NCBI GenBank assembly: GCA_025174535.1
Contig: JALBUN010000049.1
Coordinates: 1,612,001-1,676,000 of the forward strand
Length of the DNA stretch: 64,000 bases
Origin: Cantharellus purpuraceus
Lineage: Eukaryota > Basidiomycota > Agaricomycetes > Cantharellales > Hydnaceae
Direction: 5' to 3'
The translations under genes were made by a program, and so were the position numbers. How positions within the stretch are numbered: position 1 is the first letter of the stretch; each line of letters starts with the position of its first letter. This document shows positions 21,301 to 30,916 of the stretch, piece after piece. Under the pieces are notes generated by a model, which did no database searches, was not told the DNA's origin, and saw nothing but the letters and a program-made list of their open reading frames with translations.

Positions 21301-22133
21301 GATCGTATGGTCCGTGTTCCGCTAGGGAGTCGGCTTTAGACTTGCTGAACACATCGGCGAACTCATGATACTCCTTGGGAACCATAGAGAGGTCCAGTGG
21401 AGTTGATCGGGCAGAACAAGCAGCGAGGAATATCGGATCGGAGAGGTGGACCTGGAATGTGTGAGAACCATCCAGTTTGCTTAGTCTGGTGAAGACCATA
21501 GCGTCCACCATCAATATAAACGGAGGGGTAGACGGAATATCTATTGGAGCAGAGTCAGCAGAGGCGGAAGATAATTTCGCACCTATAGTTGCTGGTGATG
21601 TCGGGGATGACACAGCCTGTGCTGGAGAACGGAATGTGATATGGCCCAATGCCCAGTCAATCAACGGATTGTAGTGGGTGAGCCAGTTATGTCTGAGAAC
21701 CACAGAACAGCTGGAGTCAAGTGGAGTAACATAGAATGTAAGGGTCTGGATTTCTCCGACAGAAAAACAGGTAGACAGATCTATAGCTCATGAAATAACA
21801 GCATTAGTAGTGCCATCAAATCAAATAATCGGAGTGGTATTGGAGTTATGGTGTATGTATGGAGTTTATGTAAATCGGAAAAAGAGGAATCGAGGAAACA
21901 GTGAGTAGAACCGGAGTCAATTAACACTTGAATAGCGGTGTCGGGAATGGAGTCGGAGTGGACGAGGAGGGTAAGGGAGTCGGAGTGGACGAGGAGGGTA
22001 AGGGAGTCGGAGTGGACGAGGAGGGTAAGGGAGTCGGAGTGGGAAAGAGCGGATGCATTCAGGTGGACCTCGTTTGTCATACAGGGAGTACCAACGCAGC
22101 CCTCAGCCTGTACGGAGGCTATAGGACTGCTTA
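18390..22133 (-). pseudogene. pol of element B (protease, RT, RNase H, integrase, chromodomain)
   Basis: In order on the minus strand: protease-like VLIDSGSTHCFLD (about 21905), with a linker of three HSDSLTLLV repeats before it; RT 21199-20756 with [31 protein letters not shown] and [11 protein letters not shown]; connection VEYLGYILSP; RNase H LLETDASDYALAAILS; integrase HHCC with YYHDHPISGHFGQ and CNSCTTCMRSK; integrase core SMDFIEKLP, MSDQGSEFI and GQTERMNQSLEQYL; chromodomain EYEISEILDSK..LQYLVKWAGY (about 18700-18560). Internal stops are TGA at sites such as 18654, 18932, 19604-19620, about 20498 and about 20756, each explained by CGA>TGA. The catalytic residues survive, so decay is recent relative to D. 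Confidence 0.88.
21952..22042 (-). repeat. 27-bp tandem repeat in element B protease linker (3.4 copies)
   Basis: Unit gtcggagtgg..aaggga repeats at 21952, 21979 and 22006, with a fourth partial copy. Being a multiple of three it adds the nonapeptide HSDSLTLLV three times and keeps frame. Confidence 0.9.
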
Positions 22134-23233
22134 CTATTTTTTTGGGTCCGTCATGGCGTTGGTGGCACGGCCCTTTGCCTTTGCTGCAGACGAGGTTGCC
22201 TTGTTGCAATCCTTGGCTTGGTGACCAGGCTTTCCGCAGAACAGACAGAGGTTGTTGTCCATGCAGCGCTGGCGTTCCTGCTGGGTGAGTTTTCCGTCCT
22301 TCCCCAGCTTGGTGGAGAGGTCCAGAGTACCCTTGCGAGCTCCAGAGTTATTGCTGGTGCCGGAGTTGTTCTGACCGGAAGCGGAAGCGGCAGCGTTACC
22401 AGTGTTTGACTTCTGGCCTGAGTTGGCGGTGGCCCGCTTATCGGACCCCTTGTTGGACTTTGGGGTCTTGTCCGATGATTTGTCCAATTTGTTGTTAGCC
22501 AAGTTTTCGCAGGAGACCTCGGATTGATGTTCCCAATAATGGGTGTCGATGGATTGGGCGAGCTTGCGGAGGGTAGCCAAAGTATCTGGCTTACCGATGC
22601 ATGATATCTCGTCCTTGATGCGGGATGGGAGTCCAACGTAAAATTGGTGTCGGAGTGCGGCGTCACCCCATTGGACTTTCGGAGCTAGCTGCTGGAAACT
22701 CACAATGTATTTTGCGATTTTGTGATTTTCCTTCATCCGAAGTCAATTGAGTTCGTTCTTGGCATCGGCCTCAGGGTTATAAGGACCAAAATTGGTCCAA
22801 AGGAAGGAGATGAAGTCGGAGTAGTCCTCTGACCATATTGGGTCATCGGAGTCGTCCATGAGTGCTGGCTCAAAGTAGTCCAGTGCGGTGCCCTTGAGAT
22901 AGGACATGGCAAAGGTGACCTTCACCTGATCGGATGTGAATGTGTCAGGGCAGTCGCGGAAATTCAACCGGCGTTGCACCAAGAACGGCTGGAGCTTTCG
23001 TGGATCGGAGCCATCGAAGGGGTCGGGTTCTCGGACCTTGGTCCAGGACTTAGGGGCTTGTGGGTTACGGAGATGGCTTGCGCCAGATTTGGAGAGGGCG
23101 GGGTGTCGTCTTCTTCATTGACGGCCTCTATGCGGTCCATCGGTTCTTCGACGACCTCGGGGATGGTGTCGATGCTGGGAGGGGGCACCTCAACGGTTCG
23201 TGCATGTTCAGAATTGGCAGTGGATCGTGGCAT
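22134..23233 (-). pseudogene. gag of element B
   Basis: Starts at ATG 23233 (MPRSTANSEH). Has SIDTIPEVVEEPMDRIEAVN, VTFAMSYLKGTALDYFEPAL and FYVGLPSRIKDEIS, and ends with the CCHC knuckle CLFCGKPGHQAKDC. A frame change near 23050 (after NLAQAIS) and a TGA near 22740 (after NELN) break it. Element A retains the correct frame at the first of these places. Confidence 0.85.
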
Positions 23234-23265
23234 TGGTAGGAGTGAGTATGGCAGTTCGAATATAC

Positions 23266-23815
23266 TGTTACGCACTAGGTCCGATTGGGGGTCGGAGATT
23301 GGGTCAGAGTTCAGGTTGGAGTTCGGGTTGGAGGTTGGGTTGGAGGTTGGGTTGGAGTTGGAACATGTCGTGGGTCAGGACAGACTTGGCTTCAGCTTAT
23401 GTGCTGCGCCCTCACTAATACCGGTGTCTGAGATTTTGGAGACGGAGTACAACTTAGAGAGTTAGGATCAGACTTAGGAACTAGGCGTGATTCAATATTC
23501 GAACTGGGGAATGAAGTCCCCAGTTGGGCAACTTAAATACATATTTGAAATCTAATAATAATTACTCCAGTGATGGGTCTCCGAGGCCAACAGCCTTACG
23601 TGAGCTTGTCCGAGTCCGACGGGGACGGATGTCTGGGTTCCTATGGTGATGGTGATGCATCAATCAGAACCGGAGACGGATGGGCGGAATTGGCAGTGAC
23701 AATTGGACAGGTAGATGGAGATGTGGCGGTTTCCAAATGGAGTATAGATTTCATGTGCACAGGGATCTGAGTGGATCGGATGGGGATCTGGGTGTTAATG
23801 AATATAGTCATAACA
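23266..23815 (-). repeat. 5' LTR of element B (550 bp)
   Basis: Same ends and landmarks as the 3' LTR. The next internal bases on the minus strand, gtatattcgaactgccatac, would hold the primer-binding site; I cannot assign the tRNA. Confidence 0.88.
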
Positions 23816-23835
23816 GTATGGAAGTTTGAATATAC

Positions 23836-24024
23836 TGTTATGCACTGGGTCTGATTGGGGGTTGGAACTTGGATTGGAGTCAGGGTTGGAGTCAGCATGG
23901 GGATCAGGGTGCATCATGGAACAGACTTGCTTCAGCTTATGTGCTGCACCCTCACTAATACATGTGTCTGAGATTTCAGAGATGGAGTATGACTTTAGAT
24001 GGTTCAGATCAGACTTAGGAGCTA
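23836..24024 (-). repeat. LTR of element A, first segment (split by nested insertions)
   Basis: Begins TGTTATGCACTGGGTC and is preceded by 20 bp (gtatggaagtttgaatatac) equal to the A/B leader. The LTR continues at 24558-24852 and finishes at 31284-31300 (ATAACA). A solo LTR and element F split it. Confidence 0.82.
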
Positions 24025-24552
24025 TGTTATGACTATATTCATTAGCAACCAGATCCCCATCCGATCCACTCAGATCCCCGCGCATATGAAATCTATACTC
24101 CATTTGGAAACCGCCACATCTCCATCTACCTGTCCGATTGTCACCGCCGATTCCGCCCATCCGTCTCCGGTTCCGATTGATGCATCAGCATCACCATAGG
24201 AACCCAGACATCCGTCCCTGTCAGACTCAGACATACTCATGTAAGGCTGTCGGCCTCGGAGACCCATCACTGGAGTAATCATTATTAGATTTCAAATATG
24301 TATTTAAGTTGCCCAACTGGGGACTTCATTCCCCAGTTTGAATATCAAATCACGCCTAGTTCCTAAGTCTGATCCTAACTCTCTAAGTTGTACTCCGTCT
24401 CCAAAATCTCAGACACCGGTATTAGTGAGGGCGCAGCACATAAGCTGAAGCCAAGTCCGTTCCAACCCCCACGACGTGCTCCGACTCCAACCCAACCTCC
24501 AACCCAACCTCCAACCCAATCTCTGACCCCCAATCGGACCTAGTGCATAACA
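24025..24552 (+). repeat. Solo LTR of the A/B family, opposite orientation (528 bp)
   Basis: TGTTATGACTATATTC to TAGTGCATAACA, the reverse of its neighbours, flanked by AGCTA at 24020-24024 and 24553-24557. It is inserted in the A LTR. Confidence 0.88.
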
Positions 24553-24557
24553 AGCTA

Positions 24558-24852
24558 GGCATGATTCAATATTCAAACTGGGGAATGAAGTCCCCAGTTG
24601 TACAACTTAAATACATATTTGAAATCTAATAATAGTTACTCCAGTGATGGGTCTCCAAGGCCGGTGGCCTTACATGAATATGTCCAAGTCCAACAGGATG
24701 GATGTCTGGGTTCCTATGGTGATGCTGATGCATCAATTGGAACTGGAGGCAGATGAGAGAGAGATCAACAGTGATGATCAGACAGACTAATGGAGATGAG
24801 AGAGTTTCCAAATGGAGTATAGATTTCATGTGCATGGGGATCTGGGCATTAA
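24558..24852 (-). repeat. LTR of element A, second segment
   Basis: Continues the A LTR from ggcatgattcaatattc to ggggatctgggcATTAA, where element F is inserted. Confidence 0.82.
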
Positions 24853-25214
24853 TGTGAGGGCGACGCTGATGACGAGGCCACAACAACAAGATACTCAATA
24901 AGTGAGAGCCGATAAGAAATAATGCCAGCTGGTACAGCGGATATCCTCAGTCTATACAGCTGTTTCTGATAAATACATGGGACTTACCTGGTACAGCGGA
25001 TATCCTCAGAGATCAAGCTGAGGGGATCACACTGCACCAAGGCGAGTCTTTATACTAAATGATGGAGACGGATAGGAGAACCAAGATAGGGGAGGAAAGA
25101 TAGGGGAAGTGATAGGGGCAATGAAATAGGGGAGACGCACCCTGACAGGCTGCGCTGATAGGGGTGTCAAGAGAAAATACTAAAAATAGAATATGACTTA
25201 TTTGAACCCTGACA
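24853..25214 (-). repeat. 3' LTR of element F
   Basis: TGTGAGGGCGACG to CCCTGACA on the plus strand. Contains gctggtacagcggatatcc twice in variant form. The minus-strand tract gaggga near 25215-25228 just before it is a weak polypurine tract. Confidence 0.93.
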
Positions 25215-25267
25215 TCACCTCCCTCTTAATGCATGTCGTCTCGATATGCACTATCGTCCCATCCATC

Positions 25268-25705
25268 TCAAGAGAGACACACCCTGAAGCACTCTGCAAG
25301 GTCCCTTCTCACTCTCTGCCAAAGTAGAGCCCATGACGAGTGTTGATGGTGACTCTTCTCTGCCTTGGGGTAAAGTGGGATGGTGAACTCTCCAGGGGAT
25401 ATGGGATTGTTCGTGCTGAAAACTGCCCCAAGTATCATCTCCCCTCCCTCATAGGTGACTTTACCGGCGAGCCCTTGGAAGGCATATGGTATGTCATAGT
25501 TGCCAATGAATAGAGGGTCCCCGATGTAGTATGTCTGGCGTCTGGATGGATTACGATGCCAGAAGGGGAAATGAACTTGTGGAGGTGGAGATGGGAGGTT
25601 ATAATCCTCTACAGCACGTGCAGTATCCCTTGAGTCAACTGACCAAGTGATTGAGGGGTAGGAACGGAGTGAGCGTAGAGGGGTGGATTCAGACTGGTAA
25701 GGCAT
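25268..25705 (-). CDS. Extra ORF of element F (145 aa), between chromodomain and 3' LTR
   Basis: Complete frame MPYQSESTPLRSLRSYPS..., ATG to stop, on the element's sense strand. It is soluble, Pro/Tyr-rich, with YIGDPLFIGNYDIPYAFQGL and GEMILGAVFSTNNPISPGEF as the conserved-looking core and a Leu/Arg tail (WQRVRRDLAECFRV). It is not protease, RT, RNase H, integrase or gag, and I do not recognise the fold. No signal peptide or membrane segment is evident. It is intact while pol has a stop, which suggests recent function. Translation would need a spliced or internal message, since it lies about 100 bp behind the integrase/chromodomain stop at 25812. Confidence 0.65.
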   Translation of the reverse strand: MPYQSESTPLRSLRSYPSITWSVDSRDTARAVEDYNLPSPPPQVHFPFWHRNPSRRQTYYIGDPLFIGNYDIPYAFQGLAGKVTYEGGEMILGAVFSTNNPISPGEFTIPLYPKAEKSHHQHSSWALLWQRVRRDLAECFRVCLS

Positions 25706-25811
25706 GGTGGGTTGGGTAGTGAACGATGATGGTTTTACTGAGGAAGGGGAAGTGGATTCACTGGCTTATATACAGTTAGTGGAATTTCGGCATGGATGAA
25801 TTTGGTGAGCG

Positions 25812-26543
25812 CTAAGCTTCACTGTGCCTATTCTGCGGCTCTGAAATGTGTCCAATACCACGTGTTGGGTTCCTGCCAGCTGTCCAATCAAAGAGGACCT
25901 GTTTGGGAGGTTCTGTGAAGTTCTCAAAGCGTCTGAATGGAAGAGCCGCATAGGTGGCTGCCGAAATACGCCTTGGGGCTTCAGGATTTTCCCGATGGAA
26001 GTCTGCAATGCGCCTTCTAGCCCCACTGGCATCCTTAGCTGGGATCCAGAGGTCGTCAGCAGCTCCATAGCCCTTCCAACGCACCAGGTATTCCAGTCTT
26101 CCTCGGAAAACTCTGCTGTCAAGGATCTTCTCAACTTCGTATTCCTGTACTCCATCTCGAATGACTGGAGGTGGTGGAGGAGATGACTGGCGTTCAGGGA
26201 TGGGATCCTTTTCATAAGGACGGAGTAAGACAACAGAGAACACTGGATGAGTGCGGCCAAAGATTGGGGGAAGTCGTAGGCCATAGGCATTTCGTGAGAC
26301 CACCTTATTAATCACATACGGTCCTAACCATTTGTGATCAAGTTTCTTGGTTGGACGGGTGGTGGTGATATTTTGTGCATTGAGCCAGACCTTGTCACCA
26401 AGTTTGTATACTGGGGCTGCTTGCCGATGGGCATCATAGAATCGTGCCATATCATCTGCTGCCTTTTCCAGGGTGGAGCGAGCCTCAGTGGTGGCTGTCT
26501 CCATACGCTCAGTGAATTCTTCCAGTGCTTCAAGTCGTGTCTC
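25812..26543 (-). pseudogene. Integrase C-terminus and chromodomain of element F, behind a TGA
   Basis: In the same frame as pol but separated by TGA at 26544-26546 (before ETRLEALEEF). Has the SH3-like KLGDKVWLNAQNI, KLDHKWLGPYVI and FGRTHPVFSVVLLRPY, then a Pro tract and a chromodomain YEVEKILDSRVFRGRLEYLV..WKGY with the aromatic positions present. Chromodomains of this class target integration to heterochromatin marks. The stop is best explained by CGA>TGA; if read through, the polyprotein would be complete. Confidence 0.88.
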
Positions 26544-29500
26544 TCAGATTGGCTCTAGCCCAAGCCTTGGGTGTTGGCCTGTATCAAGCATGAAGGGGGT
26601 TGATTGCGTGGAGGAGTGGATGCGGTTGTTGTATGTGAATTCGGCAAGAGGAACCCACTCAATCCAGTCATCCTGGCGCTGATTGACGAAAAGCCTCAAG
26701 TATTGTTCAATTTCTTGATTGACCCTTTCCATCTGACCATCGGTTTGTGGATGATATGCTGTGGATGCTGCAACCTTGATCCCCAAAAGCTTATTGAGCT
26801 CGCGCATAAATTGAGAGACAAACTGGGTGCCATGGTCACTGATGATCTCCTCAGGAAGGCCGTGGTGTTTCCACACATGGTCTCGGAAAAGTCGTGCAAC
26901 TCCTATGGAGTTGATGTCAGAGGTGGTAGGGATAACATGTGCTCGTTTGGAAAGACGGTCCACAACGACAAGGAGTGCATCATAGCCATGGCTGATGGGT
27001 AGTTCTACAATAAGGTCAACAGATATCACTTGCCACCTCCGATCTGGGACACGATTAGGCAGGAGTTTACCCATAGGAGGAGCAGGGAAAGTTTTTGTCC
27101 GATTGCAGAGGTCACATCCCTTGACATATTTGGCAATGTATCGTCCAAATCCAGGCCACCAGTAGCTGCAGGATACAAGTTCTGTTGTTCTCCAGCGACC
27201 AGGGTGACCTGTAATGTGAGTATCGTGGTGTGCCCTTACAATGTCATGGCGCAATTTTGGGTCAAGAGGGACATATACCTTGCCACGATAGAGGATGAGT
27301 CCATTCTCCTCGGTCCATTCCTGTCCTCGTAAATTCCGAGAGGGACCAAGTTCCTTAAGAGCCTTTACAACCTTTTCATCTCTGTTGGTGCAGTTCCGCA
27401 CACGTTCCAGGAATATGTCTCCTTCTCCTGTGATCATTTGAGCTTCTGGCCCTGGATAGGTGGATGTCGCATCGATGTGGAACAGCTCAGGGCCAAGAAG
27501 AATCTGGTTCTGGTTATCTTCCTCCCCCCGCTTATGATCTACACGTCGTGAGAGGGCATCAGGTTTGGCTGAATGTCGTCCAGGACGGTGGATCAGTTCA
27601 AAGTCAAAACGAGAAAGGTATAGTGACCAGCGAGCTTGTCGACGATTGAGATTTTGAGCTGTACGGAAATATGTGAGGTTTTGATGGTCGTTAAGGATTT
27701 CAATCTTGTATTTGGTCCCTTCCAAGATGTGGCGCCATTCTTCTAGTCCACGGATGACTGAGAGCAATTCCTTATCATGGATGGCATAGTTGCGCTCTGC
27801 ATCTGAAAGGCTCTTGGATACAAAACCTACCGGCCTCCATTTCTCATCATCACAGAGTTGAGATAGAACAGCACCTGTTGCATATGCTGAAGCATCTGTC
27901 TCTAGTCGAAAATGCTTGGTTTGATCTGGGAGGACAAGGATTGGAGTTGATGTGACAAGCTGCTTGAGTTTATCAAAGGCTTCTTGTTCTGGGCCATCAG
28001 GTATCCAAGACCACTGTGTATCTGCCTTTGTTAACCGATTCAGAGGCTTTGCGATATGTGAGAAGTCCTCAATGAAGCGACGATAGAAATTGATGAAACC
28101 CAGGAAGGATTTGACTTCTGTCACATTGCGCGGTGTGGGCCAGTCCCTGACTCCAGCCACCTTAACTGGGTCCATAGCTACCTGTCCCTGTGAGAGAATC
28201 AATCCAAGATAATCTACCTTCTGTTGCGAGAAAAGGCATTTCTCTGGTTTGAGGTACAGGTGGTTGGCCTGAAGAATTTCAAGGACAGATTGCACGATCG
28301 TGTGGTGTTGTTCTAGGGATTCAGTGAAAATGAGGATGTCGTCCATGAACACTACCATAGTGCCATCGTCAATGAGCTCCTTGAAAATGCCATTCATCAT
28401 CGTCTGAAAGGTTGCTGGGCTGTTTGTGAGACCAAAGAACATGACCAGGGGTTCAAATAGACCACGATTGGTTCGAAAGGCTGCCTTCCACTCATCGCCC
28501 TCTTTAATACGCACATTGTTATATCCCCATCGGATGTCAAGCTTGGTAAAGTACTTGGCATTGGCTGCGGCAATTTTATTCATGATGTCTGGTACCAGGG
28601 GTAGTGGGTAGGCGTTCTTGATTGTGATATCATTCAGCTTGCGGTAGTCTTGCACAAAACGAAGATTACCGTCCTTCTTCTTCACAAAAAAGACAGGGGA
28701 TGCCATGGGTGACTTGGAAGGACGTATACGATGATTCCGTAGGTTCTCCTCAAGGAATGCATCCAACTCCTTCTGCTCATTTGGGGACATTGGATAGACC
28801 TTTGTGCTGAAGGGTTGTGCTCCTGGAGTGAGTTCAATAGCGTGGTCCCACAGTTTTCGAGGTGGAAGTTGGTCAAAGGACTCCTTTGCAAAAACATCCT
28901 TAAATCCCCAGTACGCCTTTGGGACAATCTCCTCAAAGGTTTTGACTGGAGTAGATTCTGCAGCCTTCTGTGCGAGCTGTTGAGAAACTGTTGAACCAGC
29001 ATAGATATTCTCCAAGTCTTCTTCTACAAAGATAACAAATGTTCGGTCTCCCTCGTATTGGGGTTGCCCATGTGAGTTCTTGCCATTTGAAGGAGTTGTA
29101 CCAAGCGAATGCTCTTTGTGTTCTGGTACTTCTCCACATGAATCAGGGCAGCGAGTCATCTGTACCTTTCCTGTACGCCAGTCTACCTCTGGGTTGTGCT
29201 TCACAAGCCAGGTGTGCCCAACAATTATGCCAAAGGTTCCCAGGCTTGTGACTGAAAATGTGGCACGTTCGGTATGGGTCCCATATGTGCAGATGAGATC
29301 GACTTCTTCCTTGATTGAACCTGCTTCATTTGGGGTCCCATCAATGTTATAAACAGGTATGGCACGTGGTAGAGGGCGTGTTCGAAGTTTCTCTGCTTTG
29401 ACATATTCTGCATCAATGAACATTCCTGTAGCACCACTATCGAGGAGTGCATCCACGGCTAGAGGGTATCCAGTGTCTACTGAGTGGATTTTCATGGGAA

Positions 29501-29711
29501 TTCTTGTACATCGACGGATGTCTGCAGATCGAAGGTAGAGACGAGGAGGGTCATCATGTTTAGCTGGAAGTTGAGAAGGGTTTTCAGGCATGGCTGTTTT
29601 GGTTTCAGTCTGATGGACAAGGGAGTGTGTGTGTAACATATCGCTTGTGAGCCCTACAGTACATGATTCAAGAACTGAAAACCGGTTTGTCAGGCAGGGC
29701 ATGCTCTTCAC
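26544..29711 (-). CDS. pol polyprotein of element F (protease, RT, RNase H, integrase core), 1055 codons
   Basis: The frame opens in -1 relative to gag and overlaps the gag stop; its first ATG is at about 29702. Retropepsin DALLDSGATGMFIDAEYV (about residue 88); RT with KKKDGNLRFVQDYRKLN, FFGLTNSPATFQTMM and VVFMDDILIF (about residue 455); RNase H RLETDASAYATGAVLSQ; integrase HHCC (HHDTHITGHPG, CDLCNRTK); core with Asp in SVDLIVELP (about residue 897), Asp in ISDHGTQFVS and Glu in GQMERVNQEIEQYL. All catalytic residues are present. It ends at the TGA 26544 just before the chromodomain part. Length and order are normal for a chromovirus. Confidence 0.93.
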   Translation of the reverse strand: MKSMPCLTNRFSVLESCTVGLTSDMLHTHSLVHQTETKTAMPENPSQLPAKHDDPPRLYLRSADIRRCTRIPMKIHSVDTGYPLAVDALLDSGATGMFIDAEYVKAEKLRTRPLPRAIPVYNIDGTPNEAGSIKEEVDLICTYGTHTERATFSVTSLGTFGIIVGHTWLVKHNPEVDWRTGKVQMTRCPDSCGEVPEHKEHSLGTTPSNGKNSHGQPQYEGDRTFVIFVEEDLENIYAGSTVSQQLAQKAAESTPVKTFEEIVPKAYWGFKDVFAKESFDQLPPRKLWDHAIELTPGAQPFSTKVYPMSPNEQKELDAFLEENLRNHRIRPSKSPMASPVFFVKKKDGNLRFVQDYRKLNDITIKNAYPLPLVPDIMNKIAAANAKYFTKLDIRWGYNNVRIKEGDEWKAAFRTNRGLFEPLVMFFGLTNSPATFQTMMNGIFKELIDDGTMVVFMDDILIFTESLEQHHTIVQSVLEILQANHLYLKPEKCLFSQQKVDYLGLILSQGQVAMDPVKVAGVRDWPTPRNVTEVKSFLGFINFYRRFIEDFSHIAKPLNRLTKADTQWSWIPDGPEQEAFDKLKQLVTSTPILVLPDQTKHFRLETDASAYATGAVLSQLCDDEKWRPVGFVSKSLSDAERNYAIHDKELLSVIRGLEEWRHILEGTKYKIEILNDHQNLTYFRTAQNLNRRQARWSLYLSRFDFELIHRPGRHSAKPDALSRRVDHKRGEEDNQNQILLGPELFHIDATSTYPGPEAQMITGEGDIFLERVRNCTNRDEKVVKALKELGPSRNLRGQEWTEENGLILYRGKVYVPLDPKLRHDIVRAHHDTHITGHPGRWRTTELVSCSYWWPGFGRYIAKYVKGCDLCNRTKTFPAPPMGKLLPNRVPDRRWQVISVDLIVELPISHGYDALLVVVDRLSKRAHVIPTTSDINSIGVARLFRDHVWKHHGLPEEIISDHGTQFVSQFMRELNKLLGIKVAASTAYHPQTDGQMERVNQEIEQYLRLFVNQRQDDWIEWVPLAEFTYNNRIHSSTQSTPFMLDTGQHPRLGLEPI

Positions 29712-30061
29712 TGCTGACTGGCCTGAAAATCCTGCTTCTCCTCTTGCTTTGGAATTACTGCCTTCTGCACTTCTTCCTTGGCCTTCAGTGCAGCTGCTAC
29801 TGACTCTGATATCATGCCTGCAATTGCTGTTTGTGTGAGATCAGCTCGGATACGTTCCTTGCGTGGTTCAGGGCATGCTGGGGATATATGGCCACGCTTT
29901 CCACAGTTATAGCACGTCCAAGTCAATGCGATGGCGGTTGGAGTCAATATCCATAGGTGCAGCACCATTAGAGGTTGCCAAGGTAGTTGGTACAGAGATG
30001 ACGGGAGTGCTGTGAGGGCGGGATGGGGTAGAGTGGGCAGGAGTGAGGGAAGTCTGAGCAC
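29708..30061 (-). CDS. gag C-terminal frame of element F, with zinc knuckle
   Basis: Carries the nucleocapsid knuckle CYNCGKRGHISPACPEPRKE and a Lys/Glu/Gln tail ending DFQASQQ at 29708. It is in a different frame from the capsid ORF (30848-29907), which ends IDLDVL. The two overlap by about 155 bp, so either an indel near 29935 or a programmed shift joins them. Confidence 0.75.
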   Translation of the reverse strand: MLRLPSLLPTLPHPALTALPSSLYQLPWQPLMVLHLWILTPTAIALTWTCYNCGKRGHISPACPEPRKERIRADLTQTAIAGMISESVAAALKAKEEVQKAVIPKQEEKQDFQASQQ

Positions 30062-30848
30062 GTCTCACTTCTAGAAGACGATGGTGGTTGCGGTCAATTT
30101 GACAGGCCGCTTCCTTCCATGCCTTGAGATCGGATGGGAGGGATGGCTGTGCATGGATCTTGTCAAGAATCATTGCAGGGAGCCCTCGGGCATAGGCATC
30201 TTCCAGTGCTGCATCATTAAACCCAGTCCTTCCTGCTAGTATCTCAAACTGTGCCATGTATTCATCCGCTGACATGCCAGGTGTCATCCTAAGATCGTGT
30301 AGCTTTGTTCGTGCTGTTTGAGAGCGGTCAGGGTCCCCAAAAGTGTTCTCCACTTGCTTAATGAATTCCTCCAAGGTGGAGTGCGGTGAGGTCCTGTCAA
30401 TGACTGCCTGTGTCTCATTGTGCGCCCATACTTCAGCAGAACCTCCTGTCATAAAAGAGAGGGCATAGAGGATCTTGGTCCGCTCATCTGGGAAAGATGT
30501 AGGCTGGACTGCAATGGCAAGCCTGATAGAGCGAATGAAACCTTCCATCTCTGCACGATCTCCATTGAATTTGGCTGGTTCAGCTGCCCTTATTGGGCGA
30601 ACGGATGACGATGTAGAAGAAGGTGTGGGAAATGAGGTGGTCTGAGAGATGGTCTGTGCTGCAGCGATGGCGGCAGCAGTGGCAGCATCTGCTAGGTTGT
30701 TCTGGACATTTGCGAACTGGCTTTGGAGGTGCTGGTTCTGGAGTTGCAGCTGCTGGAGCTGCTGCGCCTGGGTGTTGAACAACGCTCGCAGAAAGCCACC
30801 ACTTTCACCTAGAGTGTCCCAATAGGCTTCAGGGAGCTGATCGGTCAT
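29907..30848 (-). CDS. gag capsid of element F (313 aa)
   Basis: MTDQLPEAYWDTLGESGGF start, then Gln/Leu and Ala-rich helices (about residues 25-75) and a capsid core with PAKFNGDRAEMEGFIRSI, FPDERTKILYALSFM, GSAEVWAHNETQAVID and EEFIKQVENTFGDPD, followed by a Thr/Pro-rich linker. It is structurally a retrotransposon gag. The same capsid segment has been copied into the D RT at 14497-14665. Confidence 0.9.
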   Translation of the reverse strand: MTDQLPEAYWDTLGESGGFLRALFNTQAQQLQQLQLQNQHLQSQFANVQNNLADAATAAAIAAAQTISQTTSFPTPSSTSSSVRPIRAAEPAKFNGDRAEMEGFIRSIRLAIAVQPTSFPDERTKILYALSFMTGGSAEVWAHNETQAVIDRTSPHSTLEEFIKQVENTFGDPDRSQTARTKLHDLRMTPGMSADEYMAQFEILAGRTGFNDAALEDAYARGLPAMILDKIHAQPSLPSDLKAWKEAACQIDRNHHRLLEVRRAQTSLTPAHSTPSRPHSTPVISVPTTLATSNGAAPMDIDSNRHRIDLDVL

Positions 30849-30916
30849 GGTATTGGTGAAGTAGTTAATAGGGAAAGTGTTATGAGGTGTGGGGTCGTCT
30901 TATGAGCTTGATCTTC

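Larger units (their letters stand above)
15973..23815 (-). mobile_element. Gypsy element B, full length with two LTRs, inserted in element A
   Basis: LTRs at 15973-16524 (3') and 23266-23815 (5') start and end TGTTA..TAACA. The minus-strand interior holds gag, protease, RT, RNase H, integrase and chromodomain; a plus-strand gene lies between the chromodomain and the 3' LTR. The element sits within the leader of element A: A gag continues to 15972, and the A leader remnant plus A LTR follow at 23816. Right flank is GTATG; the left flank gtgagtg looks like gtgagtatg with two bases lost, so the target duplication is eroded. Pol is broken by TGA codons and one deletion in the integrase/chromodomain spacer. 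Confidence 0.85.
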
